From positions 1 through 45,123 of the forward strand of contig JAAYJU010000070.1 in the NCBI GenBank assembly GCA_012522735.1: 45,123 bases of DNA. Reading direction: 5' to 3'. The DNA comes from Clostridiales bacterium. GTDB lineage: Bacteria; Bacillota; Clostridia; Lachnospirales; Lachnospiraceae. Both the position numbers and the translations under genes were made by a program. Positions 23,300 to 32,784 of the stretch are shown in pieces. The notes under the pieces were generated by a model. That model saw only the letters and a list, made by a program, of their open reading frames with translations. It was not told the origin of the DNA and searched no databases. Each line of letters begins with the position of its first letter. Position 1 is the first letter of the stretch.

Positions 23300-23347
23300 A
23301 TCATTCAAATATTATTAATAAGACTCTTGTTTTTATACAGCAGAACT

Positions 23348-23384
23348 AGCCCCAATCCAGTTGTACTGTGGTGGCGGGGCTTTT
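23348..23384 (+). terminator. Attenuator-like terminator in ilvN leader
   Basis: AGCCCC (23348-23353) pairs with GGGGCT (23376-23381), with an inner CCA/TGG pairing, then TTTT. It lies about 45 bases after the predicted transcription start and 130 bases before ilvN. An alternative pairing AACT (23344-23347) with AGTT (23359-23362) would break the terminator stem, so this looks like attenuation. No T-box signature is evident. Confidence 0.6.
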
Positions 23385-23425
23385 CATATATTCACGCATA
23401 AGCAGATTAGTTAAAGGAAATGAAT

Positions 23426-23465
23426 GTGATTAATGTGACGCGCACTCTGCGTTACGATTAATCAC
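23426..23465 (+). other. Long hairpin upstream of ilvN
   Basis: GTGATTAAT then GTGACGC (23426-23441) pairs with GCGTTAC, one bulged G, then ATTAATCAC (23449-23465), with a 7-base loop. A stem of about 16 bp sits 49 bases before the ilvN ATG, without a U-tract directly after it. Confidence 0.7.
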
Positions 23466-23513
23466 AGTGATTTACTTTGATACAATATTTTTTTATAACG
23501 AAAGGAGAATGCT

Positions 23514-25075
<1,562 letters not shown>

Positions 25076-25116
25076 ATAAGTCAATACGGATAATAAAGCA
25101 GTTAAAAAGTAAACTT

Positions 25117-25175
25117 TGAACTGACCCCCGAAAGTTAGAGCTAAAAAATCAACTTTTGGGAGGTCAGTTTTTTAT
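25117..25175 (+). terminator. Terminator resembling fused insertion-sequence ends
   Basis: AACTGACC...CCGAAAGTT (25119-25136) pairs with AACTTTTGGGAGGTCAGTT (25151-25169), followed by six T. It will terminate ilvNC. The arms resemble the terminal inverted repeats of IS3-family (IS150-group) elements as I remember them, so it may be a relic. Confidence 0.8.
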
Positions 25176-25184
25176 GTGTTTTGT

Positions 25185-25251
25185 CATTGTGTCAAGGGTG
25201 CCATGACTTTTAACTAAGACATTTCAATTGCAACCAATGGTTGACACATTG
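25185..25251. repeat. Imperfect inverted repeat upstream of HTH gene
   Basis: CATTGTGTCAA (25185-25195) is the near-reverse complement (10 of 11) of TTGACACATTG (25241-25251). GGTGCCA follows or accompanies each arm (25198 and 25255), recalling the GGTGCC core of the repeat family elsewhere, so this may be a decayed relative. No gene here. Confidence 0.4.
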
Positions 25252-25340
25252 CAAGGTGCCAGTTTGTTGTATTTAGACTTTTCTTTTGGTATAGTAAAAT
25301 CATATTGAAGTATTAAATGTGTAGAAAGGGTATGGGAAGT

Positions 25341-26132
25341 ATGAGATTAGGAGATAAGTTAATTCAATTAAGAAGAGAGCGCGGTTACTCTCAGGAGCAA
25401 CTGGCAAACATGCTAGATATATCAAGGCAGTCTGTTAGTAAATGGGAGGCAGATCAGTCGATACCGGAGATTAGTGAATTAATTATGATATCTGATATAT
25501 TTAATGTCTCTGTGGATAGCTTATTAAGAGAAGATATTGAGATTCTACCACTGGACAAAAGACATGAGAAATTGGAAGCAGCTAATAATTCAAATATTGT
25601 AAGTGATAATTATTCCTCTCGAGCATATGGATATGGATTCTACGAGTACAAAAGTAAAATAAAAGTATTTGGAATACCCTTAGTTCATGTCAAGACAGGT
25701 TATGGTATACAAGTCGCAAAGGGTATAATAGCTATTGGTAATATATCTATAGGTGTCATCAGTATGGGAGGTATATCTATCGGAGGTTTATGTCTGGGAG
25801 GAATAGGTCTGGGATTGTTAGCATTTGCAGGGCTAGCTCTTGGCGGAATCGCTATAGGAGGGGGAGCAATCGGTATTCTAGCCTTTGGTGGTATGGCAAT
25901 AGGAATGTATTCTATAGGAGGAGTGGCCCTTGCTTCAGAGATAGCCGTTGGAGGATTAGCAAATGGGAAAACAGCTATAGGCTCCTTGGCTAAGGGAGAA
26001 AATCTTCTTAAGGTGGCAGATATTGTTAGAGAGGGACAGGTTAAAGATTTTGTTCTTCAGCATCATCCTAATATATGGAGGCCACTTCTTAAGATAATGG
26101 CATTTATAGCTGAAATGTCTGCATTGACTTGA
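25341..26132 (+). CDS. Xre-type HTH protein with Gly/Ile repeat solenoid tail
   Basis: 263 residues from the ATG at 25341. Residues 1-60 are a cro/CI-type helix-turn-helix domain (LIQLRRERGYSQEQLANMLD, then SRQSVSKWE). After a linker comes a region from about 115 to 215 made of short Gly-Ile/Ala repeats (ISIGVISMGGISIGG, GLALGGIAIGG, AFGGMAIG, SIGGVALA). The repeats look like a beta-solenoid or a membrane-associating glycine zipper. It ends with a short amphipathic helix. I recognise the HTH but not the full architecture as a characterised family. In-frame ATGs at 25317 and 25332 exist, but MRLGDKLIQ is the usual beginning of such regulators. Confidence 0.75.
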   Translation: MRLGDKLIQLRRERGYSQEQLANMLDISRQSVSKWEADQSIPEISELIMISDIFNVSVDSLLREDIEILPLDKRHEKLEAANNSNIVSDNYSSRAYGYGFYEYKSKIKVFGIPLVHVKTGYGIQVAKGIIAIGNISIGVISMGGISIGGLCLGGIGLGLLAFAGLALGGIAIGGGAIGILAFGGMAIGMYSIGGVALASEIAVGGLANGKTAIGSLAKGENLLKVADIVREGQVKDFVLQHHPNIWRPLLKIMAFIAEMSALT

Positions 26133-26349
26133 ATATATCAAAAAAATAGTTAGAAATAGTCACCATTATTAGCATATTAATGATTATTTGTAAAATTTTA
26201 ATTAAATCCTTTTAATCTGATTAAAAGTTATGTATAATTAGTCTTGTATTGCTACATCAAATGATATCATAAAATAACTATAAGCAGATATAATATGTAT
26301 GTAGTATACAGGCTCTATAACTAAATTATACAGAAAGTGGTGAATTATT
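26133..26349 (+). promoter_or_regulatory. PEP carboxykinase leader with palindrome at -35
   Basis: TATAAT lies at 26233-26238. Just upstream, TTTTAATC-T-GATTAAAA (26210-26226) is a perfect 17-bp palindrome that covers the position of the -35 box, so a repressor bound there would block the promoter. The predicted leader is about 105 bases. The ribosome site AGAAAG-TGGTGA (26332-26343) matches the 16S 3' tail well. Confidence 0.5.
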
Positions 26350-28140
26350 ATTACTAACAAAAAGTTGAATTTATGGGTAGATGAAATGGCAAAGATGTGC
26401 CAGCCAGATCGCGTTATTTGGTGTGATGGTTCAGAAGAAGAAAATAGCAGGCTATTAAATGAAATGGTAGAATCCGGAGCGGCTATAGCTTTAAATCCAG
26501 AAAAACGCCCTGGATGTTATTTGTTCCGTAGCGATCCATCAGATGTGGCACGTGTAGAAGACAGAACATTTATCGCTTCTAAGAGCAAGGATGATGCAGG
26601 TCCTACTAATAACTGGGTAGACCCTGTAGAGCTTAAGGCTACCATGACTGAGCTATATACCGGTTCAATGAAGGGAAGAACCATGTATGTGATTCCTTTC
26701 TCAATGGGACCTATAGGATCTCCTATATCGAAAATTGGTGTTGAAATAACAGACAGCCCTTATGTTGTAGTTAACATGAGAATCATGACAAGAATTGGTG
26801 ATGAGGTTCTTAAGGTATTAGGAGAAGAAGGCGAATTTGTAAAATGTCTTCATTCTGTAGGTGCACCTTTAGAAGATGGTCAAAAGGATGTAGCTTGGCC
26901 ATGCGCTCCTATTGAAAAGAAATATATCAGCCATTTTCCAGAGGAAAAGTTAATTTGGTCATATGGCTCAGGTTACGGTGGTAATGCTTTACTTGGTAAG
27001 AAATGCTTCGCTCTACGTATCGCTTCTGTACAAGCACATGAAGAAGGCTGGATGGCCGAGCATATGCTGATACTTAAGCTAACTGATCCAAATGGAAATG
27101 TTAAATATATTACCGGAGCATTCCCCAGTGCATGTGGAAAGACGAATCTGGCAATGCTTATTCCTACGATTCCTGGATGGAAGGTAGAGACTATCGGTGA
27201 TGATATCGCTTGGATGAAATTCGGTGAGGATGGAAGACTTTATGCTATCAACCCCGAAGCAGGCTTCTTCGGAGTAGCACCTGGAACATCTATGGACTCT
27301 AACCCCAATGCTATGCATAGTATTGAGAAGAACACTATATTTACAAATGTTGCCCTTACAGATGATGGTGATGTATGGTGGGAAGGCATCGGAACCGATG
27401 CTCCAGATCATTTAATTGACTGGCATGGTAATGACTGGACACCAGATTCCAAGGCACCTGCTGCTCATCCTAATGCTAGATTTACTGCACCGGCAAGCCA
27501 GTGCCCTGTTATAGCTAATGAATGGGAGGATCCCGCAGGAGTACCCATAAGTGCTATCTTAATCGGTGGACGTAGGCCCAGCACTATTCCTTTGGTTAAT
27601 GAGAGCTTTGATTGGGAGCATGGGGTATTCCTAGGTTCAATTATGGGTTCAGAGATAACCGCAGCTGCTATCTCTGATAGTATCGGTAAGGTACGTCGTG
27701 ACCCCTTTGCCATGCTTCCTTTCTGTGGATATCATATCAGCGATTATTTACAGCATTGGATTAATATTGGTAAGAGCTCTGATGCGGATCATTTACCTAA
27801 GATTTTCTACGTTAACTGGTTCCGTAAGGATAAAGACGGAAGATGGTTATGGCCTGGATTTGGTGACAACAGCCGTGTGCTTAAGTGGGTTGTTGAAAGA
27901 ACCAGCGGTACTGGTGAGGCTGTAAAGACACCTATTGGTTATTTACCAGCAAAGGGTGCTATCGATACCTCTGGTCTTGATGTCAATGAGGCTGATATGG
28001 ACGAGCTTCTTCATGTCTATAAGGATCAGTGGCTTACAGAGGTTGCTTCTATAAGACAGCATTATGTAGTCTATGGAGAAAAGCTTCCTAAGGAGCTTGT
28101 TAAGCAGCTGGATGCATTAGAAGCCAGACTAAATTCATAA
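26350..28140 (+). CDS. pckG: Phosphoenolpyruvate carboxykinase (GTP)
   Basis: 596 residues from an apparent ATT start. The enzyme interconverts oxaloacetate and PEP with GTP and CO2, central to gluconeogenesis or, in anaerobes, to CO2-fixing anaplerosis. [12 protein letters not shown] near 257-268 is the kinase P-loop with the active-site Cys typical of the GTP enzyme; [12 protein letters not shown], a [14 protein letters not shown] segment and [21 protein letters not shown] near 483-503 also match. Reading ATT at 26350 as the start gives [13 protein letters not shown], as expected for the family, six bases after GGTGA. The next usable start is TTG 26365, 21 bases from that site. There is no ATG or GTG in this frame before it. 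A terminator follows at 28176. Confidence 0.9.
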   Translation: MTNKKLNLWVDEMAKMCQPDRVIWCDGSEEENSRLLNEMVESGAAIALNPEKRPGCYLFRSDPSDVARVEDRTFIASKSKDDAGPTNNWVDPVELKATMTELYTGSMKGRTMYVIPFSMGPIGSPISKIGVEITDSPYVVVNMRIMTRIGDEVLKVLGEEGEFVKCLHSVGAPLEDGQKDVAWPCAPIEKKYISHFPEEKLIWSYGSGYGGNALLGKKCFALRIASVQAHEEGWMAEHMLILKLTDPNGNVKYITGAFPSACGKTNLAMLIPTIPGWKVETIGDDIAWMKFGEDGRLYAINPEAGFFGVAPGTSMDSNPNAMHSIEKNTIFTNVALTDDGDVWWEGIGTDAPDHLIDWHGNDWTPDSKAPAAHPNARFTAPASQCPVIANEWEDPAGVPISAILIGGRRPSTIPLVNESFDWEHGVFLGSIMGSEITAAAISDSIGKVRRDPFAMLPFCGYHISDYLQHWINIGKSSDADHLPKIFYVNWFRKDKDGRWLWPGFGDNSRVLKWVVERTSGTGEAVKTPIGYLPAKGAIDTSGLDVNEADMDELLHVYKDQWLTEVASIRQHYVVYGEKLPKELVKQLDALEARLNS

Positions 28141-28175
28141 TATTCTTACTAGAAAATAAATATGTTATAATGAAT

Positions 28176-28219
28176 AGAGTTTAGCAGATTATATATTTAT
28201 AATTTGCTAAGCTCTTTTT
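28176..28219 (+). terminator. Intrinsic terminator after pckG
   Basis: AGAG-TTAGCA (28176-28186) pairs with TGCTAA-CTCT (28205-28215), and five T follow. The remaining bases to 28379 hold the ddh leader. Confidence 0.85.
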
Positions 28220-28320
28220 ATAATTTGTATTTGTGTTACTAATATGCTTATGATAAAATTATTCCAAGTGAAACATATAATCAGCTATTAGGCTTCATTA
28301 ATTGAGGCTAGACAGAGTCA

Positions 28321-28376
28321 GGAGGGTAAAACCTCCGTTATAAGCAACTTAATTTTAATATTTAACTAGGAGGTTT
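28321..28376 (+). promoter_or_regulatory. SD-like/anti-SD switch candidate before ddh
   Basis: GGAGG (28321-28325) pairs with CCTCC (28332-28336). The AACCTCC arm could instead pair with the real ribosome site GGAGGTT (28370-28376) directly before the ddh ATG. The two pairings exclude each other. Confidence 0.4.
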
Positions 28377-28379
28377 AGT

Positions 28380-29369
28380 ATGCAGAAAATTCGAATAGGC
28401 ATATTAGGATACGGTAATCTGGGTAAGGGTGTAGAGATAGGTATAGCTCAGAATAAGGATATGGAGCTGGTTGGAGTCTTTACAAAAAGAACACCTGATA
28501 CAGTTGAGACAGTAACAAAAGATACCAAGGTATATCATGTTGATGAAGCAAAGAATATGACCGATATAATAGATGTAATGATTTTATGCGGAGGCAGCAA
28601 GTCAGATATTCCTGTTCAGGGACCAGAATTTGCAGCTATGTTTAATACAGTGGACGCATATGATACTCATGCAAAAATCCCGGAGTATTTCGATGCAGTT
28701 AATCAGGTGGCTTTACAGGCTAAAAAGACCTGTGTCATTGCAACCGGTTTTGATCCAGGACTATTTTCCTTAAATCGTCTATATGGTGAGGCGGTTCTTC
28801 CTGAGGGGAAAAATTATACTTTCTGGGGTAAGGGTATAAGTCAAGGACATTCTGATGCAATACGAAGGGTAGATGGAGTATTGGATGCGAGACAATATAC
28901 TATTCCTATAAAAGAAGCCCTAAACAAGGTAAGAGAGGGAGAAATGCCAAAGCTTTCCACAAGGCAGAAGCATCTTCGTGAATGCTTTGTGGTAGCTAGT
29001 GAGGGTGCTGACCTTAGTTGGATTGAGAATGAGATTAAGACAATGCCTGATTATTTTAGAGACTATGATACAGTAGTGCATTTTATATCCCAAGAGGAGC
29101 TAGACAGGGAGCATAGCAAGCTTTTCCATGGCGGATTTGTATTTCAAAGTGGAAGGACAGGCTTAAATAATGAGAATGCCCATATTATTGAATATAGCTT
29201 AAAGCTTGATTCTAATCCGGATTTTACTGCTAATGTACTACTAGCTTATGCAAGGGCAGTGTATCGTATTAATAGGGAGGGCAGCTACGGTGCTAAGACT
29301 GTATTTGATATTGCACCAGCATACCTATCTATAAAATCAGGTGAGGAACTAAGAAGAACCCTGTTATAA
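28380..29369 (+). CDS. ddh: meso-Diaminopimelate dehydrogenase
   Basis: 329 residues. It makes meso-diaminopimelate in one NADPH-dependent step from tetrahydrodipicolinate, for lysine and peptidoglycan. The Rossmann motif GILGYGNLGKGVE is at residues 8-20, ILCGGSKSD near 70-78, and the substrate region GFDPGLFSLNR and WGKGISQGHSDAIRRVDGV near 120-168 is conserved. The length and start (MQKIRIGILGYG) match the family. It has a strong AGGAGG site and a structured leader. It is not next to other lysine genes, so it appears to be a lone alternative branch of the pathway. Confidence 0.93.
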   Translation: MQKIRIGILGYGNLGKGVEIGIAQNKDMELVGVFTKRTPDTVETVTKDTKVYHVDEAKNMTDIIDVMILCGGSKSDIPVQGPEFAAMFNTVDAYDTHAKIPEYFDAVNQVALQAKKTCVIATGFDPGLFSLNRLYGEAVLPEGKNYTFWGKGISQGHSDAIRRVDGVLDARQYTIPIKEALNKVREGEMPKLSTRQKHLRECFVVASEGADLSWIENEIKTMPDYFRDYDTVVHFISQEELDREHSKLFHGGFVFQSGRTGLNNENAHIIEYSLKLDSNPDFTANVLLAYARAVYRINREGSYGAKTVFDIAPAYLSIKSGEELRRTLL

Positions 29370-29449
29370 AGATTGGCACAAGTTAATAAGAAATATATTA
29401 TTACCTATATTGATACAAGAAGATCTAGCCAATATACGAAGGAGGAATC

Positions 29450-30160
29450 ATGTCAAAGATCGGTGGTATTTCAAACATACAGTCTGCGGACTATGATATC
29501 AGGAACAGTAAATTAAATCAGACAGACAAGGAGAATTTTGCATCCTATATGGAGAAAAGTACAAGTCTGGATGATATATTCGAGCGGGCCTCTATAAAAT
29601 ATAATGTTCCTCTTAACCTATTAAAGGCCATCGGAAAAGCTGAATCTGATTTTAATCCCAATGCAGTATCAAAGTCAGGAGCTCAGGGTGTTATGCAGCT
29701 TATGCCTGGTACAGCTGCAGATTTGGGTGTCACAGACTCTTTTGATCCAGAACAAAACATAATGGGAGGGTCAAAATACATTTCTGATTTATTAAAACGA
29801 TATGACGGTGATACAAAGCTTGCCTTAGCAGCTTATAATGCAGGAATGAATAATGTGAAGAAATACGGAGGAATTCCTCCCTTTAAAGAGACACAGAACT
29901 ATGTGGTCAAGGTTATGAAATATATGGAAGAGGATTTTACAGCCGGCACAGTTAAGGCTACAGGCAGTAAGCAACCTGGGGCTGTGAGAGCGGCTAGTAC
30001 TAGCCTACCTATTGGGACTGTTCCCAATTGGCATACCCCGCCTGCTTTTCCAACAGGGAAACTAAGTACGGATAATATATCGGATATGTTGGATTTATTA
30101 TTTTCATATAATGACTATATGAAATTTCTTGATATATATATGGATAGGAAAGTTGACTAA
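29450..30160 (+). CDS. Lytic transglycosylase-like (SLT) protein without signal peptide
   Basis: 236 residues. The central SLT domain (about 40-155) has all the usual marks: LLKAIGKAESDFNP with the catalytic Glu near 67, GAQGVMQLMPGTAADLGV, DPEQNIMGGSKYISDLLKRY and ALAAYNAGMNNVKKYGGIPPFKETQNYV. The first 40 residues are polar with no signal peptide or membrane anchor, and the C-terminal 75 residues are low-complexity and then helical. A flagellum-associated or otherwise unconventionally exported muramidase is one option, since FlgJ-type enzymes reach peptidoglycan through the flagellar machine. No flagellar gene is adjacent. GGAGG precedes the ATG. Confidence 0.8.
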   Translation: MSKIGGISNIQSADYDIRNSKLNQTDKENFASYMEKSTSLDDIFERASIKYNVPLNLLKAIGKAESDFNPNAVSKSGAQGVMQLMPGTAADLGVTDSFDPEQNIMGGSKYISDLLKRYDGDTKLALAAYNAGMNNVKKYGGIPPFKETQNYVVKVMKYMEEDFTAGTVKATGSKQPGAVRAASTSLPIGTVPNWHTPPAFPTGKLSTDNISDMLDLLFSYNDYMKFLDIYMDRKVD

Positions 30161-30373
30161 GCCTAATTATTGTAGGCAAGAAATTATCATTTCGGATAGT
30201 AAAAGTATGTCCTAGGTACGAAATATGCCACAGGAGGATGATTTCTTGTGGCTTTTTTATGTAATTTGTATTTTGCCAGCAAAGCTGTCCGCGCTTTGCA
30301 AAGCTTGCAAGCAAGCTTACAGAGTTTTGCAAGCGAAACTCTATCTTATTACCATAAAGGAGGTAAGGCATCT
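30161..30373 (+). promoter_or_regulatory. Structured leader of the ABC-F gene with an attenuator-like terminator
   Basis: GCCACA (30227-30232) pairs with TGTGGC (30247-30252), then TTTTTT: a good terminator. An alternative pairing GAAAT (30220-30224) with ATTTC (30241-30245) interleaves with it. AGGAGG sits in its loop, 10 bases before a GTG frame that runs without a stop into the ABC-F gene. Three further elements follow: GCTTTGCAAAGC (30293-30304), AAGCTTGC-AA-GCAAGCTT (30301-30318) and AGAGTTT-N8-AAACTCT (30321-30342). Leaders of such genes often respond to ribosome-targeting drugs. Confidence 0.55.
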
Positions 30374-32023
30374 ATGTCACAGATTACAGTGAATGATTTA
30401 TCTTTTAGCTATGATAAAGCATATGATATGATATTTGAAAATGTCAGCTTTCAGATTGATACAGATTGGAAACTGGGCTTTATAGGTAGGAATGGTAGAG
30501 GTAAAACTACCTTTCTAAATCTACTACTGGGCAAATACGAATACAGAGGAAGTATATCAGCTTCTGTTAATTTTGATTATTTTCCGTTTGATATAGAGCA
30601 TGAAGATAGAATAACAATGGACCTTATCAAGGATATTATTGCTCCCTTTAGAGCATGGGAGAGGGAGATGGAGCAATGTATAATTAGGGATCAACAGTAT
30701 ATTAAGGAAAGCCATGTAGCTAATGGTAGTTATAATTCTGAATTAGAATCAGAGGATTCTGGTATTTCTCATCATATGGACAGATATGGAGAGCTGCAGG
30801 AGCTATATCAGAAACACGATGGATATATAATAGAGGAACTAATTGAAAAGGAGCTTGGAAAGCTTAGAGTTGATTTATCGGTTCTTTTTAGACCATTTGT
30901 TACCTTAAGCTTTGGAGAGCGTACAAAGATTATGCTTGCCGCTCTGTTTCTAAAGAAGAATAATTTTCTCTTAATTGATGAGCCTACCAACCATCTAGAT
31001 ATGGAGGGAAGAGAGGTTCTAGCAGATTATTTACTGACTAAAGGCGGCTTTATTCTTGTGTCTCATGACAGGGCATTTCTAGATAAATGTATTGATCATG
31101 TTCTTTCGATCAACAAGACAAATATAGAGGTGCAGAAAGGAAATTTCTCATCCTGGTATCATAATAAAACCTTAAATGATAATTATGAAATTGAAAGAAA
31201 CAAGCAGCTTAAAAAGGAGATTGCTTCTCTATCTGAGGCAGCTAGAAGGACAGCGGGATGGTCATACAAAATCGAAGCATCGAAAATCGGAAGCCATGTA
31301 GGTGACAGAGGATTTGTTGGACATAAGTCTGCTAAGATGATGAAAAGAGCCAAGGCTATTGAAAGCAGAAAGCTAGATGCTATAGAGGATAAGAGGGGAC
31401 TGCTTAAGGATATTGAACAGACAGATTCCTTGAAAATGAATTTATTGTCCTTCCATAGTAAAAGATTGATAGAGCTTGAAGATGTTAGTTTATTCTATGA
31501 TAATAATGAAATAGCATCAAATATAAACCTGCTTGTAAGGGCTGATGACAGAATAGCTATTAGAGGTGCGAATGGATCAGGAAAATCCACCTTACTCAAG
31601 CTACTTCTTGGTAAGGATATAAGATATACCGGTAATGTCTTTGTTGCTAAGGGACTTAATATATCCTATGTATCACAGGACACCTCCTATCTTGATGGCT
31701 CATTAACAGATTTTACAGAGAAATATGGATTGGATGAAACGATATTTAAGACCGTGCTTAGACAGATGGACTTTGAGAGAGACCAGTTTGATAAGGACAT
31801 TAGTGACTTTAGTCAGGGGCAGAGAAAGAAGGTTTTACTAGCAAAAAGTCTTTCAGAGCCTGCGCATTTATTTTTATGGGATGAGCCCTTGAATTTTATA
31901 GATGTATTTTCGAGAGTACAGATAGAAGAGCTGATAATGGATTTTTGCCCAACCTTAGTATTCATAGAGCATGATAGAGCTTTTACTGAGAACATAGCTA
32001 CTAAGGAAATTAATTTAATATAA
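30374..32023 (+). CDS. ABC-F ribosomal protection protein, Lsa/CplR-like
   Basis: 549 residues, two ABC cassettes and no membrane spans. Walker A1 is GRNGRGKTT (near 43-51), signature LSFGERTKI, Walker B LLIDEPTNHLD; the second half has GANGSGKST, FSQGQRKKVLL and LFLWDEPLNFID. The opening (FENVSFQIDTDWKLGFIGRNGRG) is that of the Lsa/CplR group, which dislodges lincosamides, pleuromutilins and streptogramin A from ribosomes. The linker between cassettes (about 200-300), where resistance proteins differ, is of normal length. The start at 30374 follows AAGGAGG; the longer frame from GTG 30248 is probably a leader. Which drugs are affected cannot be told from sequence. Confidence 0.87.
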   Translation: MSQITVNDLSFSYDKAYDMIFENVSFQIDTDWKLGFIGRNGRGKTTFLNLLLGKYEYRGSISASVNFDYFPFDIEHEDRITMDLIKDIIAPFRAWEREMEQCIIRDQQYIKESHVANGSYNSELESEDSGISHHMDRYGELQELYQKHDGYIIEELIEKELGKLRVDLSVLFRPFVTLSFGERTKIMLAALFLKKNNFLLIDEPTNHLDMEGREVLADYLLTKGGFILVSHDRAFLDKCIDHVLSINKTNIEVQKGNFSSWYHNKTLNDNYEIERNKQLKKEIASLSEAARRTAGWSYKIEASKIGSHVGDRGFVGHKSAKMMKRAKAIESRKLDAIEDKRGLLKDIEQTDSLKMNLLSFHSKRLIELEDVSLFYDNNEIASNINLLVRADDRIAIRGANGSGKSTLLKLLLGKDIRYTGNVFVAKGLNISYVSQDTSYLDGSLTDFTEKYGLDETIFKTVLRQMDFERDQFDKDISDFSQGQRKKVLLAKSLSEPAHLFLWDEPLNFIDVFSRVQIEELIMDFCPTLVFIEHDRAFTENIATKEINLI

Positions 32024-32041
32024 AGAAGAAGAGGTTAACAA

Positions 32042-32653
32042 ATGATCAAAACTATTATACTAGATATCGGTAATGTATTGGCCAGCTTTGACTATATTTC
32101 TTATATGAGGGGGATGGGCTTATCGGATGACTTTATAAAAAGACTTAGTAAAGCTACGGTAGAGAATATATTGTGGAAAGAAATTGACAGGAGTGACAGT
32201 GACATCATAGATGAGCACATAATTACTGAATTCATAGCTGAGGATCCAGAGATTTCTGATGAGATAAGGACATTTCTCAATAATAGTTATGAAATTGTTG
32301 AGGAGTATGACTATGCCTCTGATTTTATACGTGGCTTGAAAAGGGCTGGTTATCCTGTATATCTATTATCTAATTATGGTAAAGCAAATTTTAAATATGC
32401 CAAAGATAATTTCGATTTCTTTAAATATGTGGACGGTGGTCTTATATCATATGAAGCCGGTTATGTGAAGCCTGAAGTAGGAATATTTAAAGCCTTTATT
32501 GATAAGTATAAGATAATACCTTGGGAGGCAGTATTCTTAGATGATATGAAAGGGAATGTAGAGGCGGCTTCTGAATTTGGGTTTCATACAGTACATTTTA
32601 AGAGTTTAGAACAAGCAATAGAAGAGCTTAAAATTCTTGGCGTAAGGATATAG
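32042..32653 (+). CDS. HAD superfamily hydrolase, YihX-like
   Basis: 203 residues. Motif I reads LDIGNVLASF (residues 7-16), with Gly at the second Asp position, as in the YihX group of sugar-phosphate phosphatases (DLGNV). Motif II is YLLSNYGK near 107-114, motif III the KPEVGIF Lys near 140, and motif IV FLDDMKGNVEAA near 159-170. A helical cap lies after motif I. It has a short gap of 18 bases after the ABC-F gene and is likely co-transcribed. Substrate unknown; phosphorylated sugar is likely for the group. Confidence 0.88.
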   Translation: MIKTIILDIGNVLASFDYISYMRGMGLSDDFIKRLSKATVENILWKEIDRSDSDIIDEHIITEFIAEDPEISDEIRTFLNNSYEIVEEYDYASDFIRGLKRAGYPVYLLSNYGKANFKYAKDNFDFFKYVDGGLISYEAGYVKPEVGIFKAFIDKYKIIPWEAVFLDDMKGNVEAASEFGFHTVHFKSLEQAIEELKILGVRI

Positions 32654-32730
32654 AAATTAATATAAGATTATATAAATACCTGGATTATTAGCTTATTAAT
32701 AAACCTAATAACAGACATAATCAGAAAAGA

Positions 32731-32780
32731 ATAGCCTGAAAACTCACGTAAATGCGAGATTTCGGGCTATCTTTTTATGT
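32731..32780. terminator. Bidirectional intrinsic terminator
   Basis: ATAGCC-GAAA (32731-32741) pairs with TTTC-GGCTAT (32760-32770). The plus strand ends CTTTTT; the minus strand ends TTCTTTTC. It serves the HAD gene and the small minus-strand gene that converge here. Confidence 0.8.
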
Positions 32781-32784
32781 TCTA

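Noticed and set aside
23284-23349. A 21-residue leader peptide (MLLLQ...FIQQN) rich in Leu/Ile/Val whose stop codon touches the ilvN attenuator stem
   Set aside because: The TTGACA-17-TACAAT promoter overlaps its 5' end, so the predicted transcript would begin after the ATG, and there is no ribosome site. It would be valid only if transcription comes from further upstream.
23198-23401. 67-residue plus-strand frame after the second glycosyltransferase
   Set aside because: It crosses the promoter and attenuator of ilvNC, has no ribosome site, and has a composition unlike a protein.
23300-23513. T-box leader for ilvNC
   Set aside because: The AGGGTGGNACCGCG-type signature and the long specifier domain are not present; the terminator comes too soon after the promoter.
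30248-30373. N-terminal extension of the ABC-F protein from GTG 30248
   Set aside because: The segment is made of hairpins and not conserved-looking; the family begins at MSQITVNDL, with AAGGAGG directly before 30374. Kept as part of the leader.
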